A stretch of DNA of 64,000 nt from Apostichopus japonicus (lineage: Eukaryota; Echinodermata; Holothuroidea; Aspidochirotida; Stichopodidae): assembly GCF_037975245.1 (NCBI RefSeq), contig NC_092577.1:19590898-19654897 (forward strand), written 5' to 3'. Under the pieces are notes generated by a model. It did no database searches and was not told where the DNA came from. It was given only the letters and a program-made list of their open reading frames with translations. A program made the translations under genes and the position numbers. Every line of letters starts with the position of its first letter. The first letter of the stretch is position 1. Of this stretch, positions 20,406 to 30,480 are shown piece after piece.

Positions 20406-22588
20406 ATATAGCAAATGAGATTGGGTTACAATCTGCAAATCAAGTTATTGAGAATGTGCAGAGGCGTATTTCAGATGAGTTGTTTTTTAAATCGTTGTGT
20501 TCTTTAAATACAAAGCAAAGAGAATTTTTTATGCATGTTATGCAATGGATAACGACCAGAAGAGATCCTATGCATGTGTTTCTCACTGGAGGAGCTGGAG
20601 TAGGAAAGTCAGTTGTTATTCAAACTTTATTTCAAGCTTTACATCGACAATTATGTTCGAATGAAGGTGACAACCCCGAAGAATGTAGAATTTTACTCTG
20701 TGCACCTACTGGAAAGGCTGCTTATAATATTCAAGGGCAAACTATTCATTCAGCATTTAGTATTGATCCAAACCGTGGCTTCAACTACAAAAAATTAAAT
20801 GGAGACAAATTAAACACTTTGCAAGTGAAGTATGCTAACCTCAAAGTTGTAATCATAGATAAAATCTCGATGGTAGGAAATAAACAGTTCATGGTTGTTC
20901 ATCAAAGGCTTGAAGAAATTATGGGCAATAAAGAGCCATTTGGAGGAGTTCATGTAATTGCTGTGGGAGATCTTTTCCAGCTAAAACCTGTAATGGATCA
21001 ATGGATATTCTTAGATCTGGGCAGCGGTTACGGACCTCTGACGCCAAACTTATCGAAACAGTTTTTTACTGTTCATGAATTAACTCAAATTATGAGACAA
21101 AAAGATGATAAACAATTTGCTGAATTGTTGAATAGGTTAAGAAAAGGTATTCATACAAAAGCAGATATCGACATGCTACAAAAAAGAAAAGTGAATCAGC
21201 AAGAAGTTATAAATCCTTCTGTCCCCAGATTGTTTCCCTCTAATAAGTTAGTAAACGCCTATAACGACCTGACATTTCAATCTTCACGTAGAGAAAAACT
21301 GTTGGTTTCTGCTAATGATTCAATTTGCTCTGACATGACGGATACCATAAAAGAGGGAATAAAAGCTGCCATACCACAGATCCGTCAAAAACCTGTGGTC
21401 TTTTTGGTGCTCTTCCAATCGCTGTCGAAAATAAATACGAAACTGTCGTGAACGTTGATGTTGATGATGGAATAACAAATGGTAGTAGCTGTGTTGTAAA
21501 AAAATTACAATACCTTGATTCTAATAACCCAAGGCCAAGTATCATATGGGTCCAATTTGATAATCTACAAGCAGGTAGAGAAGCAAGATGTCGTTATAGA
21601 CAATATTATTCCCCTGATATCGATGTCAAATGGACCCCTATTTTCGCAATCAAGAGAACATTCCTTGTAACTAAGAGAAAGGTCATGGCAGTAAGACAAC
21701 AGTTTGCCCTTAGACCAGCTTCTGCAAGGACTATTCATAAGGCAAAAGGAGATACACTTGCAGAAGTTGCTGTTCATATGGGTTCAAGGGTTATGCCACA
21801 TGCACATTATGTAGCACTTAGTAGAGCCACAACTATGAACGGACTCCATACATTGGAACTAAGTGAGTCGAAAATTAAAGTAGAAGAAGCAGTTAATGTC
21901 GAAATGAAACGAATGACAACAGAAGCGCCCATGATACTATGCTTTTCACCTTTGTATTCTATGCAATCATCTGTTCTGAGATTGTGTTTTCAAAATTGCA
22001 GGTCTTATTACAAGCATTACAATCATCTTAAAAGTGACCAGATCATAACATCTTCTGATTTGATATGTATTGCTGAAAGTAGATTAAAGCAACTGATAAC
22101 AACTTTGAGATACCAGGCTACATTTTTGAACGAAACGACAAGAAAATGTTATCAGACCCCCCCCCCCCATGGCATAGCGATGTTCGTATCAAATAAGCTA
22201 AAGTATTTCAATGTCATGAAATACACATCTAAACTTTTTGAATGTATGACACTAACAATTGTGGACCCCTTTTTACAAATATCAAGTTTATAAAGCACCA
22301 TCATGTTCATTTGGACAATTAAAGGAGTTTATTCTTCAACATTTGTTCAAACAAATAGATGTAAAGAAGCGCTTTATTATTGTAGGCGATTTCAATTGCA
22401 ACATTCAACACGACTCGAGAATTGTACAATTCATGACATCAACCTTCAAGTGTACTCAATGTGTTAATGAACCTACGACATCATCCAACACTACAATAGA
22501 TTTAGTCTTTTCAAACATACAGATTGCCTTATGTCAAACAATTCATTGCGCATGGTCTGATCACAAATCTGTCCAAGTCTCTGTTTAA
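20398..22588 (+). pseudogene. Helentron Pif1-like helicase with C-terminal AP-like endonuclease
   Basis: From about 20398 (SVDIANEIG) into the helicase: Walker A is GGAGVGKS near 20588-20611. Walker B reads VVIIDKISMVG near 20850, with Lys where the catalytic Glu is expected. Motif III is VGDLFQLKP near 20964, motif IV is TQIMRQKDD near 21090. After a frameshift near 21400-21450 come SARTIHKAKGDTL and YVALSRATTM (motif VI, about 21808). The endonuclease follows: VLRLCFQNCRSYYKH, DLICIAESRL, a C9 run with a frame change at 22155-22163 region, IIVGDFNCNI near 22378 and AWSDHKSVQVSV to 22588. This fused endonuclease resembles LINE AP endonucleases. Confidence 0.8.
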
Positions 22589-22711
22589 TTTACAATTAAT
22601 TGTCATAACAGATTTGTCACTAACTTAAATTAATAAGTATGATATAGCCATTCCACTTATATTGTATATATGTAACCTTTCTCTTTTCAATCATTTTTTT
22701 CTGATATACAG

Positions 22712-24387
22712 ATGAGTACCATGATGATAAACATTTTGACCGAGCCTGAGGCAAGAGGGCTCAACCACTTTTGCTATGGAGTGACGCAGGAGAGTGACAT
22801 CGTCGAAGTGTTCCTTGTGACTGTGGGCAAAAGCCTATCGAAAACTTTGAGGAACAAGATGAACAAAGGGAAATTTTACTGCCTGCAGACAAGGCCAAGG
22901 TGATTGTTTCTACATATGATTACAGCAACTTATGATTACAAATAGTCTTCAATCACTAATCAAATCATTTCAGATTTAATTAAAACCTCAAAGACATTTA
23001 TTATGTTGATATAATTAATAATAAGTCATCTTAAGAATAAGAATCTTTTAACAATTTTATAGCATTCACACAGTTCCTTGTCTATTTATTTCAGGTTTTC
23101 CAAACATCGAAAACTTTCGATTTACCTAAGGAAAAATGAAAAGAATTTTTCATGGCCACAAAATGCACCATACCAGATGCCTTGGCTTCCCCGAAAAAGA
23201 GGAGGCTAACGATTGAGGGAACGGTGGACAAGGTAACCTATGCTCATTGAAAAGGAAAATTTCAATGAAGTTTTTAATTACAGAGACTCCAAACCCAAGT
23301 GTTGACATAAGCTTCAAATATCAGTAGTTCCTAGTGGAGAATGGCATCATGTCAAATAGCATTTTTGGTCTCACAATACTGCGTCCTTGTCATTATGTCA
23401 AGCCCCTGCAATCGATCATCAATGGACGAGAAGAAGAATTTGCGTCATCGATTGCACAACCATTCGCTTTAGAAAGGCCATATATTTTGAGCCCTCAAGA
23501 TGTTCATAATTATTACCAGGATTGACAAAGAAACAGCATCGTTACAAAGAATAGGAAATTTGAATACTGTGACAATATTTAGTAACTTTGATGTTTTGTA
23601 ACTAATTACTTCTTCATAACATTAAATTGTTTTTTGATTTCTTATGAAAAGGTGTACGAGCTTAAAGAAGGGGCAACATGGAAGAGGAGGGACGTTATTT
23701 TGTCGGATATGTCGACAAAAAAGAAGATATGCTGCAAGCTGTGGGGCCAGCACGCAGAATCTGTTGCGGGTGTCAGCGAAGGCTCCACTGTTCAAATATC
23801 AAATGTAGAGGTCGACATTTTTAATGAAAGACATCAACTAAAAACAACCTCGCTCTCTGCAGTAAAGGTATGCATTATGCTCATATACAATTGTACCCAT
23901 GCCTTCCAAAGGTTCAACATGTCAAATTCAATTTCCTGAATGGTTTGATCAAAGATTAGCTCTTTGTTTCATACTTGTACTTCTTATAAATGATTTTCTT
24001 TTGTGTAATGAAAAATCGATTCCGACCGGATATATTGGTTGAATTTCATGAACTATCCAACAAAATCTTGTTCTGACCGTCCCAAAAATTGGATACATGC
24101 ATACATAGTAGCCTATGTTATAAGCATCATTAAAAGATTAGTGACCTTAGATCTCATAATTCTGATTTCATAATTTTAACGAGATTGCATCAATAAAAAG
24201 ACAAACTGCAAACTCAAAACATGCCTACACCTACCCTTCCCAATAATAATATAGACACCTTTATTACCTTCTCCAAACACGAGCCCTCTATATTGTCTCA
24301 CATCATTTTCGCCATTTTCTTACAGATACTAACCAACCAACATAGAAGATCTGGAGATTTTGAAATTGTAGGGGTAGACTTAGAAGA
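22712..24387 (+). pseudogene. RPA/OB-fold-like four-exon pseudogene next to Helentron
   Basis: Four exon-like blocks: 22712-22899, 23095-23232, 23652-23867, 24326-24387, each with AG before and GT after. The first three junctions are all phase 0, which supports one gene. Exon 1 reads DEYHDDKHFDRA and PCDCGQKPIENFEEQDEQRE in one frame. Exon 2 reads SPKKRRLTIEGTVDK. Exon 3 reads VYELKEGATWKRRDVILSDM, KLWGQHAESV and LKTTSLSAVK, which resembles an RPA1-type OB-fold. Three in-frame TGA codons (22747, 22795, 23137) disable it. RPA-like genes accompany some plant and animal Helitrons; here it lies about 125 bp downstream on the same strand. Membership in the Helentron is inference. Confidence 0.55.
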
Positions 24388-25740
24388 GTAAGTTATGCTA
24401 ACAATTTTGTAACTTCATTAACAGTTAAAATTCTTTACAGTGTCGCTCCATATCATACTTAAGAGGGTATTTGTGACGACCTGCTTGTAACAAATACCTC
24501 AAGATGTGAAGCTTTGACAGTCAACAGGTATGAATAATTTATGCCATACGTGGAGGGTGGGTGTCCCATAATGAGTAAATGAATCATACAGATTATATTG
24601 CTGATGTGATGGATATTAATAAGGTCTTAGGATAAGCCAAACTCAACATTGCAATTACATGTCGTCCACATGGTGATTTATTAACACTTTTATGAGATAT
24701 TGATACCACTTATTTTGTTTTTGAAATTGACATGCATATATATGAGGAGTCTGGCTGGCCACATTTTGAAACAGGTTTATATGCATGATAACTTAACAAG
24801 GCAATCATTGATTAATGTAATTCTTGTCAGGTGGGTGGTCCCTTTTCATTGTACTTGTACTATAACGAAGTAAATTGTGGAAACCTTGTAACACTATAGT
24901 TCAACAAGAAGGCATGTATTTATATCATATTTAGTATGAAGGTGGACCAAATTAGGTACAAAATACCTGTTTTTTATAGTGGAAGACAGTCATTTAGGGT
25001 CTCCACCAGTAAAGTATAAATACTGTAAACGCAACCAAAAATAAACCAAGAGAGATAACTTATATATGATGTTGCTGCACTACATAGACGAAACCAAAAA
25101 TTTTGTTCCTGTATTTTAGAAGTGGACCAAAATTCCCAATAAAACTTCAAGGGAAAATGTACAATAAAAAAACTATGAGAGTAATATGATAACATAACAC
25201 ATTTTTACCTTATCTTTTTTCTTTCCCTTTTTGTCAGAAACACAAGTTTGACAGTATGACATGTCTCCAGATGACCTACTAAATGTGATGCCGGTTAACT
25301 GCCACTTAACGCTGGAGGGAGAAGAGATCGTGGAACTTGAACTGAAATAATCATTTATTTTTGTTAGTTTATTTTTGTTAGTTTCAGGTTTAAATCGAGA
25401 CTTTCTAATTTTTTTTTTATATAAGATATCTTCAAACAAACATTAGATCTACGCGATTCACATTTCTATTTGTTATTTTCAGATTTTAATAAAGTAATTA
25501 TTTTTTTTATATATCACATTTCTATATAACATTTTATCTGCAACGCCACATTTTATTTATTTATTTTTAAGGTTTAATTCACATTTTAATATATCTTTAA
25601 CATTGTAGATATCGTTGCTTTCTAGCCATTCGCCCAACAACAATTTGGCAGTTGGGCAAAATGGTTGTTGGGCCAAGTGACCTACTTCTATATCATTAAT
25701 TATAAATTTTGAATCGCAAAATTTTATATCACCTTGTTAT
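24388..25740. other. A+T-rich region, no gene; hairpin at 25631-25672
   Basis: No supported coding sequence. A perfect 10-bp inverted repeat GCCCAACAAC / GTTGTTGGGC flanks a short loop at about 25631-25672. Several open frames here lack known motifs. Confidence 0.4.
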
Positions 25741-26125
25741 CCCTTTTCGTCCTATTAAACAAGGGCGTTATCAAGTTTTCATATTTTTTATCATGTTTAT
25801 TATGACCAGCAATTCCTGCCTTTTTTAAGTAATATCAAACCTATTTTCTTATCTCTAATTCATTTGTTTTGTAACCTTTTGTACTTCATAATATAATTCA
25901 GTACTTTTAAATTCATTCATTTTATATGACCTTATCCCTTTTCGTCCTATTAACCAGGGGCATTATCAAGTTTTCATATTTTTTATCATGTTTATTATGA
26001 CCAGCAATTCCTGCCTTTTTTAAGTAATATAAAACCTATTTTCTTATATCTAATTCACTTGTTTTCTAACCTTTTGTACTTCATAATTTAATTCAGTACT
26101 TTTAAATTCATTTCATTCTTTGACT
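25741..26125 (+). repeat. Tandem duplication of about 190 bp
   Basis: CCTTTTCGTCCTATTAA starts at about 25741 and again near 25933, and the following ~185 bases (TTATCAAGTTTTCATATTTTTTATCATG, GACCAGCAATTCCTGCC, TTTTGTACTTCATAAT) are nearly identical. Two copies; few differences, so the duplication is fairly recent. Confidence 0.85.
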
Positions 26126-27216
26126 TGAATAAATAAACTTTCATAAACCTTGAAAAACACATTCCTGTTATATTTGCGTCAATGTGTAAAATGTGTAAAA
26201 TTTCATGGTAGGATGTTGATAGTTTGTCACGATAGCACTATGTAAGTTTTACCTTCAGGGTGTTCATGAATTCGAGATCGAAGCTCAACTAGGTGTCTTT
26301 TGTGGCCCAGGCCGCAACCCTATATTTTCAAATTGCTTCCGTTTTCAGTGTATGTAATGTCAAATGAAACTTGGTCACATCGTTCCGCGGATGAGGGTTG
26401 TTCAGAAAATTGAGGTCAAATGTCATTTAGGGGGTTACCGTGACAACCTTTGTAATATTTTTAAATATCTCTCCCCTCAAATTTTTTTGGAATCATATTC
26501 GAAGTTGAACTGTAGATTGTGTATGAATAAGGTCATACATAATAATTGTCAAAAGTTAATTACAATTAATTCCTATTCCTTAAAATAATCTGAGTCCTCA
26601 CCTTTTTCCAAAATCCTTAAATTTGTCTCCAACACTCAGTGTTGTTTAAATTTGTGTTGAACTGTAAGCATGAGAGCCCTATGGACAATCAGCACTTGCC
26701 AATTCTTAGTCTTTGACCCTGAAGAATGTAGGCAATCAGCCAAAATTTGGGGAAGGAGTACTTGTGCAGTTATGTCTGCTCGGGTAAAGAGGGGAGAGTT
26801 AAATAAAGCAGGTCTATGGTATTAATGGAGAGAATGGGTAAAAAGGATTTAAAAGAGGGAAAAAAAAGGAATTACAGCCAGTGGTGTGGCCAGGATTATG
26901 TTACCGAAGAGGGAGAGGGAGTATCCCTCATGGGCCCAAAAGTTTTGTGGGTCCTACATTTTTGGCTTGAAAAGGTATGAACTTCTGTACCATTGGTGCT
27001 TTAGTTTGTTCTAAATTGCACATCCATATTCACCACTATGAAGATATGTTAACAAGAAGATCCTTTGTACATTTCACATATCAGAAATACTTTTCAAATA
27101 AACATAAAAAATAAGCTCATTAATGTCTAGACCTGATACATCATCACTATATGACCAAAATGTCCAATAGAGACTGATTAAGATGAATATGCCATAAAAA
27201 AGGATCTAAATTCTGT
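26126..27216. other. No gene recognised
   Basis: No supported coding sequence. Near 26880-26950 a stretch beginning CAGTGGTGTGGCCAGGA looks like one end of a hAT-type MITE, without a clear partner end. Confidence 0.35.
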
Positions 27217-28425
27217 GCTTTTTACGTGCTAAGAAACGGACACGGACCAAAGGTCAACAAAACCAAAAACAAACCCAGTCTGTAAAGCAACAACTGAAAC
27301 CCATCAATCTCTCACTAACGCAGCGTTTAACGTGACGCGAAAAGGGCACGGACCCAAAGGCCAACAGAAGCAAAACAAACAAGCCCCAAAAAGCCAACCC
27401 CAAACCACAAAGAGAAAAAATAAACCAACCTATATTATGTAACGACCACACCGCCCCCACACCTACCAACTAACTCACTCCAAATTTCATCCGGGGAACG
27501 CCGTCCCGATAGTAGACGACAGGCTTGCGCCAGCGTCTACGGAAGGCAGTGTCGGGAATCCGTGCATGGTCCGCCTCCATGCGCAACCTGATGTCACTTT
27601 GCACGAGGGGGACAACATCCTCTGCCCTCCAGACGTCCCCATCGAAGACTAGGCGGCATCTGCTGTTCCAGATGTGTCTCCTGATGACAGCGGCAAACAA
27701 CAACAGCAGATCCCTAACCCAGGTTGGGCACACAGGGGGCAACAAACCATACAAAACAAAATCACTACTAATGGCCCACTGTGTGCAACCAATAACACCA
27801 ATCACGAAGGCGTGAAACCAATCCCACACCAACCGGACAAAGGGACACTCCAGCAAAAGGTGTTGCATAGTCTCGATGGCTTTACAGCCCACACGGGGAC
27901 AAATCCCATCACCTAATCGCCACCTGACTAGGCGAAAATGGTTAGTGATGAGGACCCCATGTGCAATCCTCCACGCCAAGTCCCTGAGACGGCTATCTAG
28001 TGACTTGCAACACACAGACCGCCACACATCTGGAGAGATGGCGGTCCGGCAAGCCGACGGGCACACAGGCGCGAGCATTGAGCGAAACAATGGTGGGTAT
28101 AACACAGAGGGGGCCACGTTCAGCAGAACATGTGGCCCACCCTCTTCTTTGATTCTACGAAGAGAGTCACCAATCTGAGTATAGACCCCACAAGGGCGTG
28201 TCGCCTTTAGCCGGTTATTGGAAAAGGATCCGGGCCAATGGTGTCGAAAAAGAAACCCACCCCAGTACCTAACAAGGAAAGCAAAGGGAAACGAAGGATT
28301 TTCAAAAGCAACAAATTCTATGACATTACTAAACTCTTCTTGGCAACAGGCAATAACGTTAATGGTTAGACTCGCAGGTTGAAGTGTAACCTGCAGAGAC
28401 TTTGTGGCAAACGCAAGTTCCCTAT
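27217..28425 (-). mobile_element. 5'-truncated Tx1/L1-type LINE, minus strand (family of copy A)
   Basis: Read on the minus strand, the element ends GCACGTAAAAAGC at 27217 and carries the same long 3' UTR as copy A (TTTGGTCCGTGTCCG near the end). The coding part begins near 28425 with ENPSFPFAFLVRYWGGF. The 5' border is approximate and no TSD was identified. Confidence 0.75.
27470..28420 (-). pseudogene. LINE ORF2 C-terminal fragment (zf-RVT-like)
   Basis: Minus-strand open frame; an ATG at 28117 exists but the frame is open further upstream (FENPSFPFAFLVRYWGG, PGSFSNNRLKATRPCGVYTQ). It contains RLRDLAWRIAHGVLITNHFR and WRLGDGICPRVGCKAIETMQ followed by HLLLECPFV, the zinc-ribbon region C-terminal to LINE reverse transcriptase. 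The end RKPVVYYRDGVPRM matches the ORF2 remnant in copy A at 3809-3862. It differs substantially from the ORF2 of copies B and D, so at least two related Tx1-type families are present. Confidence 0.8.
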
Positions 28426-28531
28426 GTGATGAACCATGATTGATAATTGTATAAACAACGCAGAGATATGAAATTAATACTCAATATAACAATTTCCAGT
28501 ATTGAGATACTGCATCATTGATGCTCTTGTT

Positions 28532-28591
28532 CAGAATGGGATGGTTCGGTAGTGCCGTTTTATATCCCACATGGCGGGTCACGTAAAAAGC
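28532..28591 (+). mobile_element. 60-bp Tx1-type LINE 3'-end insertion
   Basis: Segment CAGAATGGGATGGTTCGGTA to TCACGTAAAAAGC matches the last part of the copy B 3' UTR, with a 13-base internal deletion. No exact TSD is visible; the left neighbour GCATCATTGATGCTCTTGTT resembles a repeat end also seen near 61763. Confidence 0.7.
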
Positions 28592-28729
28592 ACGCATGAA
28601 GCTAAGTGTTAAAACTGTTTAAAAGCAAACATAACTGCCTTATATTTGTACTAGTCACCACACCCTGGAGGACTTGTCGATGTGACTGATTAATCTACCA
28701 AGCTGAACACTGTTAAGATCAGATGAAAG

Positions 28730-29347
28730 CTATTCTCCTGTTATTGTGCCCGTTCGCAAATCCAGATGTAACTTTTCAAGACGTTGACTCTGTATTGAAA
28801 GTACTGCCAGATTACTCAACCGGCTGTTTGCCACGGAATTCCTGACGAGAGTTTTAATGAGTTTTAGAGCCGAAAAACTCCTTTCGAATGCGGCGGATGT
28901 TACTGGTAGAACCAATGCAATTTTGGCAAGTCTGTAGATCTCCCAGAAGGCCTGAAATGGTTTTAAGGAGTTAGCGAACTCTAACAATGAATGAGGTTGT
29001 TCTTGCCCTTCCTTTTCACGGCGTTGTAATAGACGTTTTACTGAATGCAGTTCATGCACTAGGTCTTCTCTGTTGGCATTGTAGGCTGTGGCGAATCCTT
29101 CCATGGTTTCATATTTAACAAAAATCGGGCTCTGAGGATGGAATGAAGGCAAAGATCGCATTATATTACATGCATGTTTGTTGAAACGCCGATTCATCTC
29201 GGAAATGATGCGATCCAATACAGGATACACAAAATTCACTCGGATTCGATCCTTCACATATGTACCCATCGTATCTGAGTCACCGTCAGCTGATCGCCCC
29301 AAATTTCCGACAGACTCCAACATGACGGCATCCCTGAAGTTCTCAGG
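28730..29347 (-). pseudogene. hAT transposase, C-terminal exon part (split by LTR element)
   Basis: Minus-strand frame containing YVKDRIRVNFVYPVLDRIIS and the hAT C-terminal dimerisation region: LPVTSAAFERSFSALKLIKT followed by SRLSNLAVLSI. It is close to the group often labelled zinc-finger MYM-type-like. The upstream half of the same exon lies at 33819-33993: removing the LTR element and one copy of TCAGG gives a continuous frame across the junction (residues RRLPENFRDAV). The frame shows no internal stop, so this transposase exon was probably intact when the LTR element arrived. The N-terminal part and transposon ends were not recognised. Confidence 0.8.
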
Positions 29348-29492
29348 TATCACAATATTATATAAATGTATTGTGGTTCTGGCATAGCGCCACTACTTAT
29401 ACTGTGCTTGACAATAAAGACCACTCGTACACTGGCAGCCATCTCTTAAGCCTCTTTATTTACCCGAATAGCCTTTCCAAGTGAATCTTATA
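29348..29492 (+). repeat. 5' LTR, 145 bp
   Basis: Begins TATCACAATATTATATAAAT and ends GTGAATCTTATA. It contains a TATATAA-like promoter motif about 12 bases in and AATAAA at 29413-29418. The termini are TA...TA-type rather than the usual TG...CA. Confidence 0.9.
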
Positions 29493-29511
29493 TGGTGTCA
29501 GAATCGACAGT

Positions 29512-30480
29512 ATGGACAAGTTGACCCCACCAAGTCCAATGTCCCTACAGGGGAACATGGCAGAGAACTTTCGCCGTTTCAGACAGAGTTTTGAAATTTA
29601 TTCCATAGCTACCGACCTGGGTAAGAAGGATGATGCAGTGCAATCCATGACTCTGCTACACGTGGCAGGCCCGGAGGTAGTTGAAGTGTACAATACATTC
29701 AAATGGGATACAGCAGGCGATGACAAAAAACTGGGGAAGATTTGGGAACAACTTGAGAAATACTGTAACCCACGGAAAAATGTAACATACGAAAGGCACG
29801 TATTTAATAAAAGAAATCAGCAACCGGGTGAGTCAATTGACACATACGTTACAGATTTGCGTGTGAAAGCGAAATCTTGTGAATTCGCGCAACTGACTGA
29901 TACATTGATACGCGACCGAGTTGTGTGTGGAATCACGAATGATGCAGTAAGGGCTAGGTTGCTGCGTGATGACAAATTAACACTGGAGACTGCTATACAA
30001 ATATGCAGGGCTTCGGAAATTAGTCAAACACAGGCGCAGTCTCTGCAAGAGAACAATGTTACTAGCCATATTCATGCATGTCAAACTGAGAAGAATAAAC
30101 GGGGATCCACGAAAAACAGACAAAATAATAAGGGCGTCAACCAACAAAGTAGGCAGCGATCGGATACGTTTGACTGTCGGAAGTGTGGGCGCCGCCATGG
30201 GCCAAAACAATGCTTCGCGTATGGAAAACAGTGCCTAAATTGTGGCAAATATGGACACTTTGCAGCACAATGTAGAGGAAAACAGCAGTCGCACCAGAAT
30301 GAGAGAAAGCAAAAATCTGTTAACAAAGTCCAAGGGGCGAGTAATTACTCGAGCAGTGACTCAGAACAGGAGTTTTACATATCAATGGTGACAGGTAAAA
30401 CCAAGGAGAACAATCCACAGGAGGATGAATGGACTAAAAAGTTGGACATAAATGAGACTCCCGGTCACACTGAAAATTGA
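29512..30480 (+). CDS. gag: Gag of the gypsy element
   Basis: 322 residues, uninterrupted. It forms the particle that packages element RNA. The capsid-like part includes WEQLEKYCNPRKNVTYERHV and FNKRNQQPGESIDTYVTDLR, typical of gypsy-type Gag. Two zinc knuckles near residues 222-255: CRKCGRRHGPKQC (one residue shorter than the classic spacing) and CLNCGKYGHFAAQC. Start is the first ATG after the primer-binding site, 20 bases downstream. It overlaps pol by 29 bases; pol is in the +1 frame relative to gag. Confidence 0.9.
   Translation: MDKLTPPSPMSLQGNMAENFRRFRQSFEIYSIATDLGKKDDAVQSMTLLHVAGPEVVEVYNTFKWDTAGDDKKLGKIWEQLEKYCNPRKNVTYERHVFNKRNQQPGESIDTYVTDLRVKAKSCEFAQLTDTLIRDRVVCGITNDAVRARLLRDDKLTLETAIQICRASEISQTQAQSLQENNVTSHIHACQTEKNKRGSTKNRQNNKGVNQQSRQRSDTFDCRKCGRRHGPKQCFAYGKQCLNCGKYGHFAAQCRGKQQSHQNERKQKSVNKVQGASNYSSSDSEQEFYISMVTGKTKENNPQEDEWTKKLDINETPGHTEN

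Larger units (their letters stand above)
17314..22588 (+). mobile_element. Helentron-type Helitron, decayed, with nested insertions
   Basis: Rolling-circle transposon remnant. Coding sequence starts at the Tx1 junction (17314) and resumes after the fold-back element at 18233 with SSQVMTIAPGEN. Domains in order are a Helitron-like N-terminal region, a HUH Rep, a Pif1-like helicase and a C-terminal AP-like endonuclease. That order defines the Helentron group. Its 5' end is missing and its 3' terminus was not identified. It is disrupted by in-frame stops (19269, 19956), several frameshifts and a 43-bp LINE insertion. Confidence 0.8.

Noticed and set aside
23334-23525. 63-codon open frame between exons 2 and 3 of the RPA-like gene
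   Set aside because: Exons 2 and 3 join in phase without it, and it has no recognisable domain; treated as intronic.
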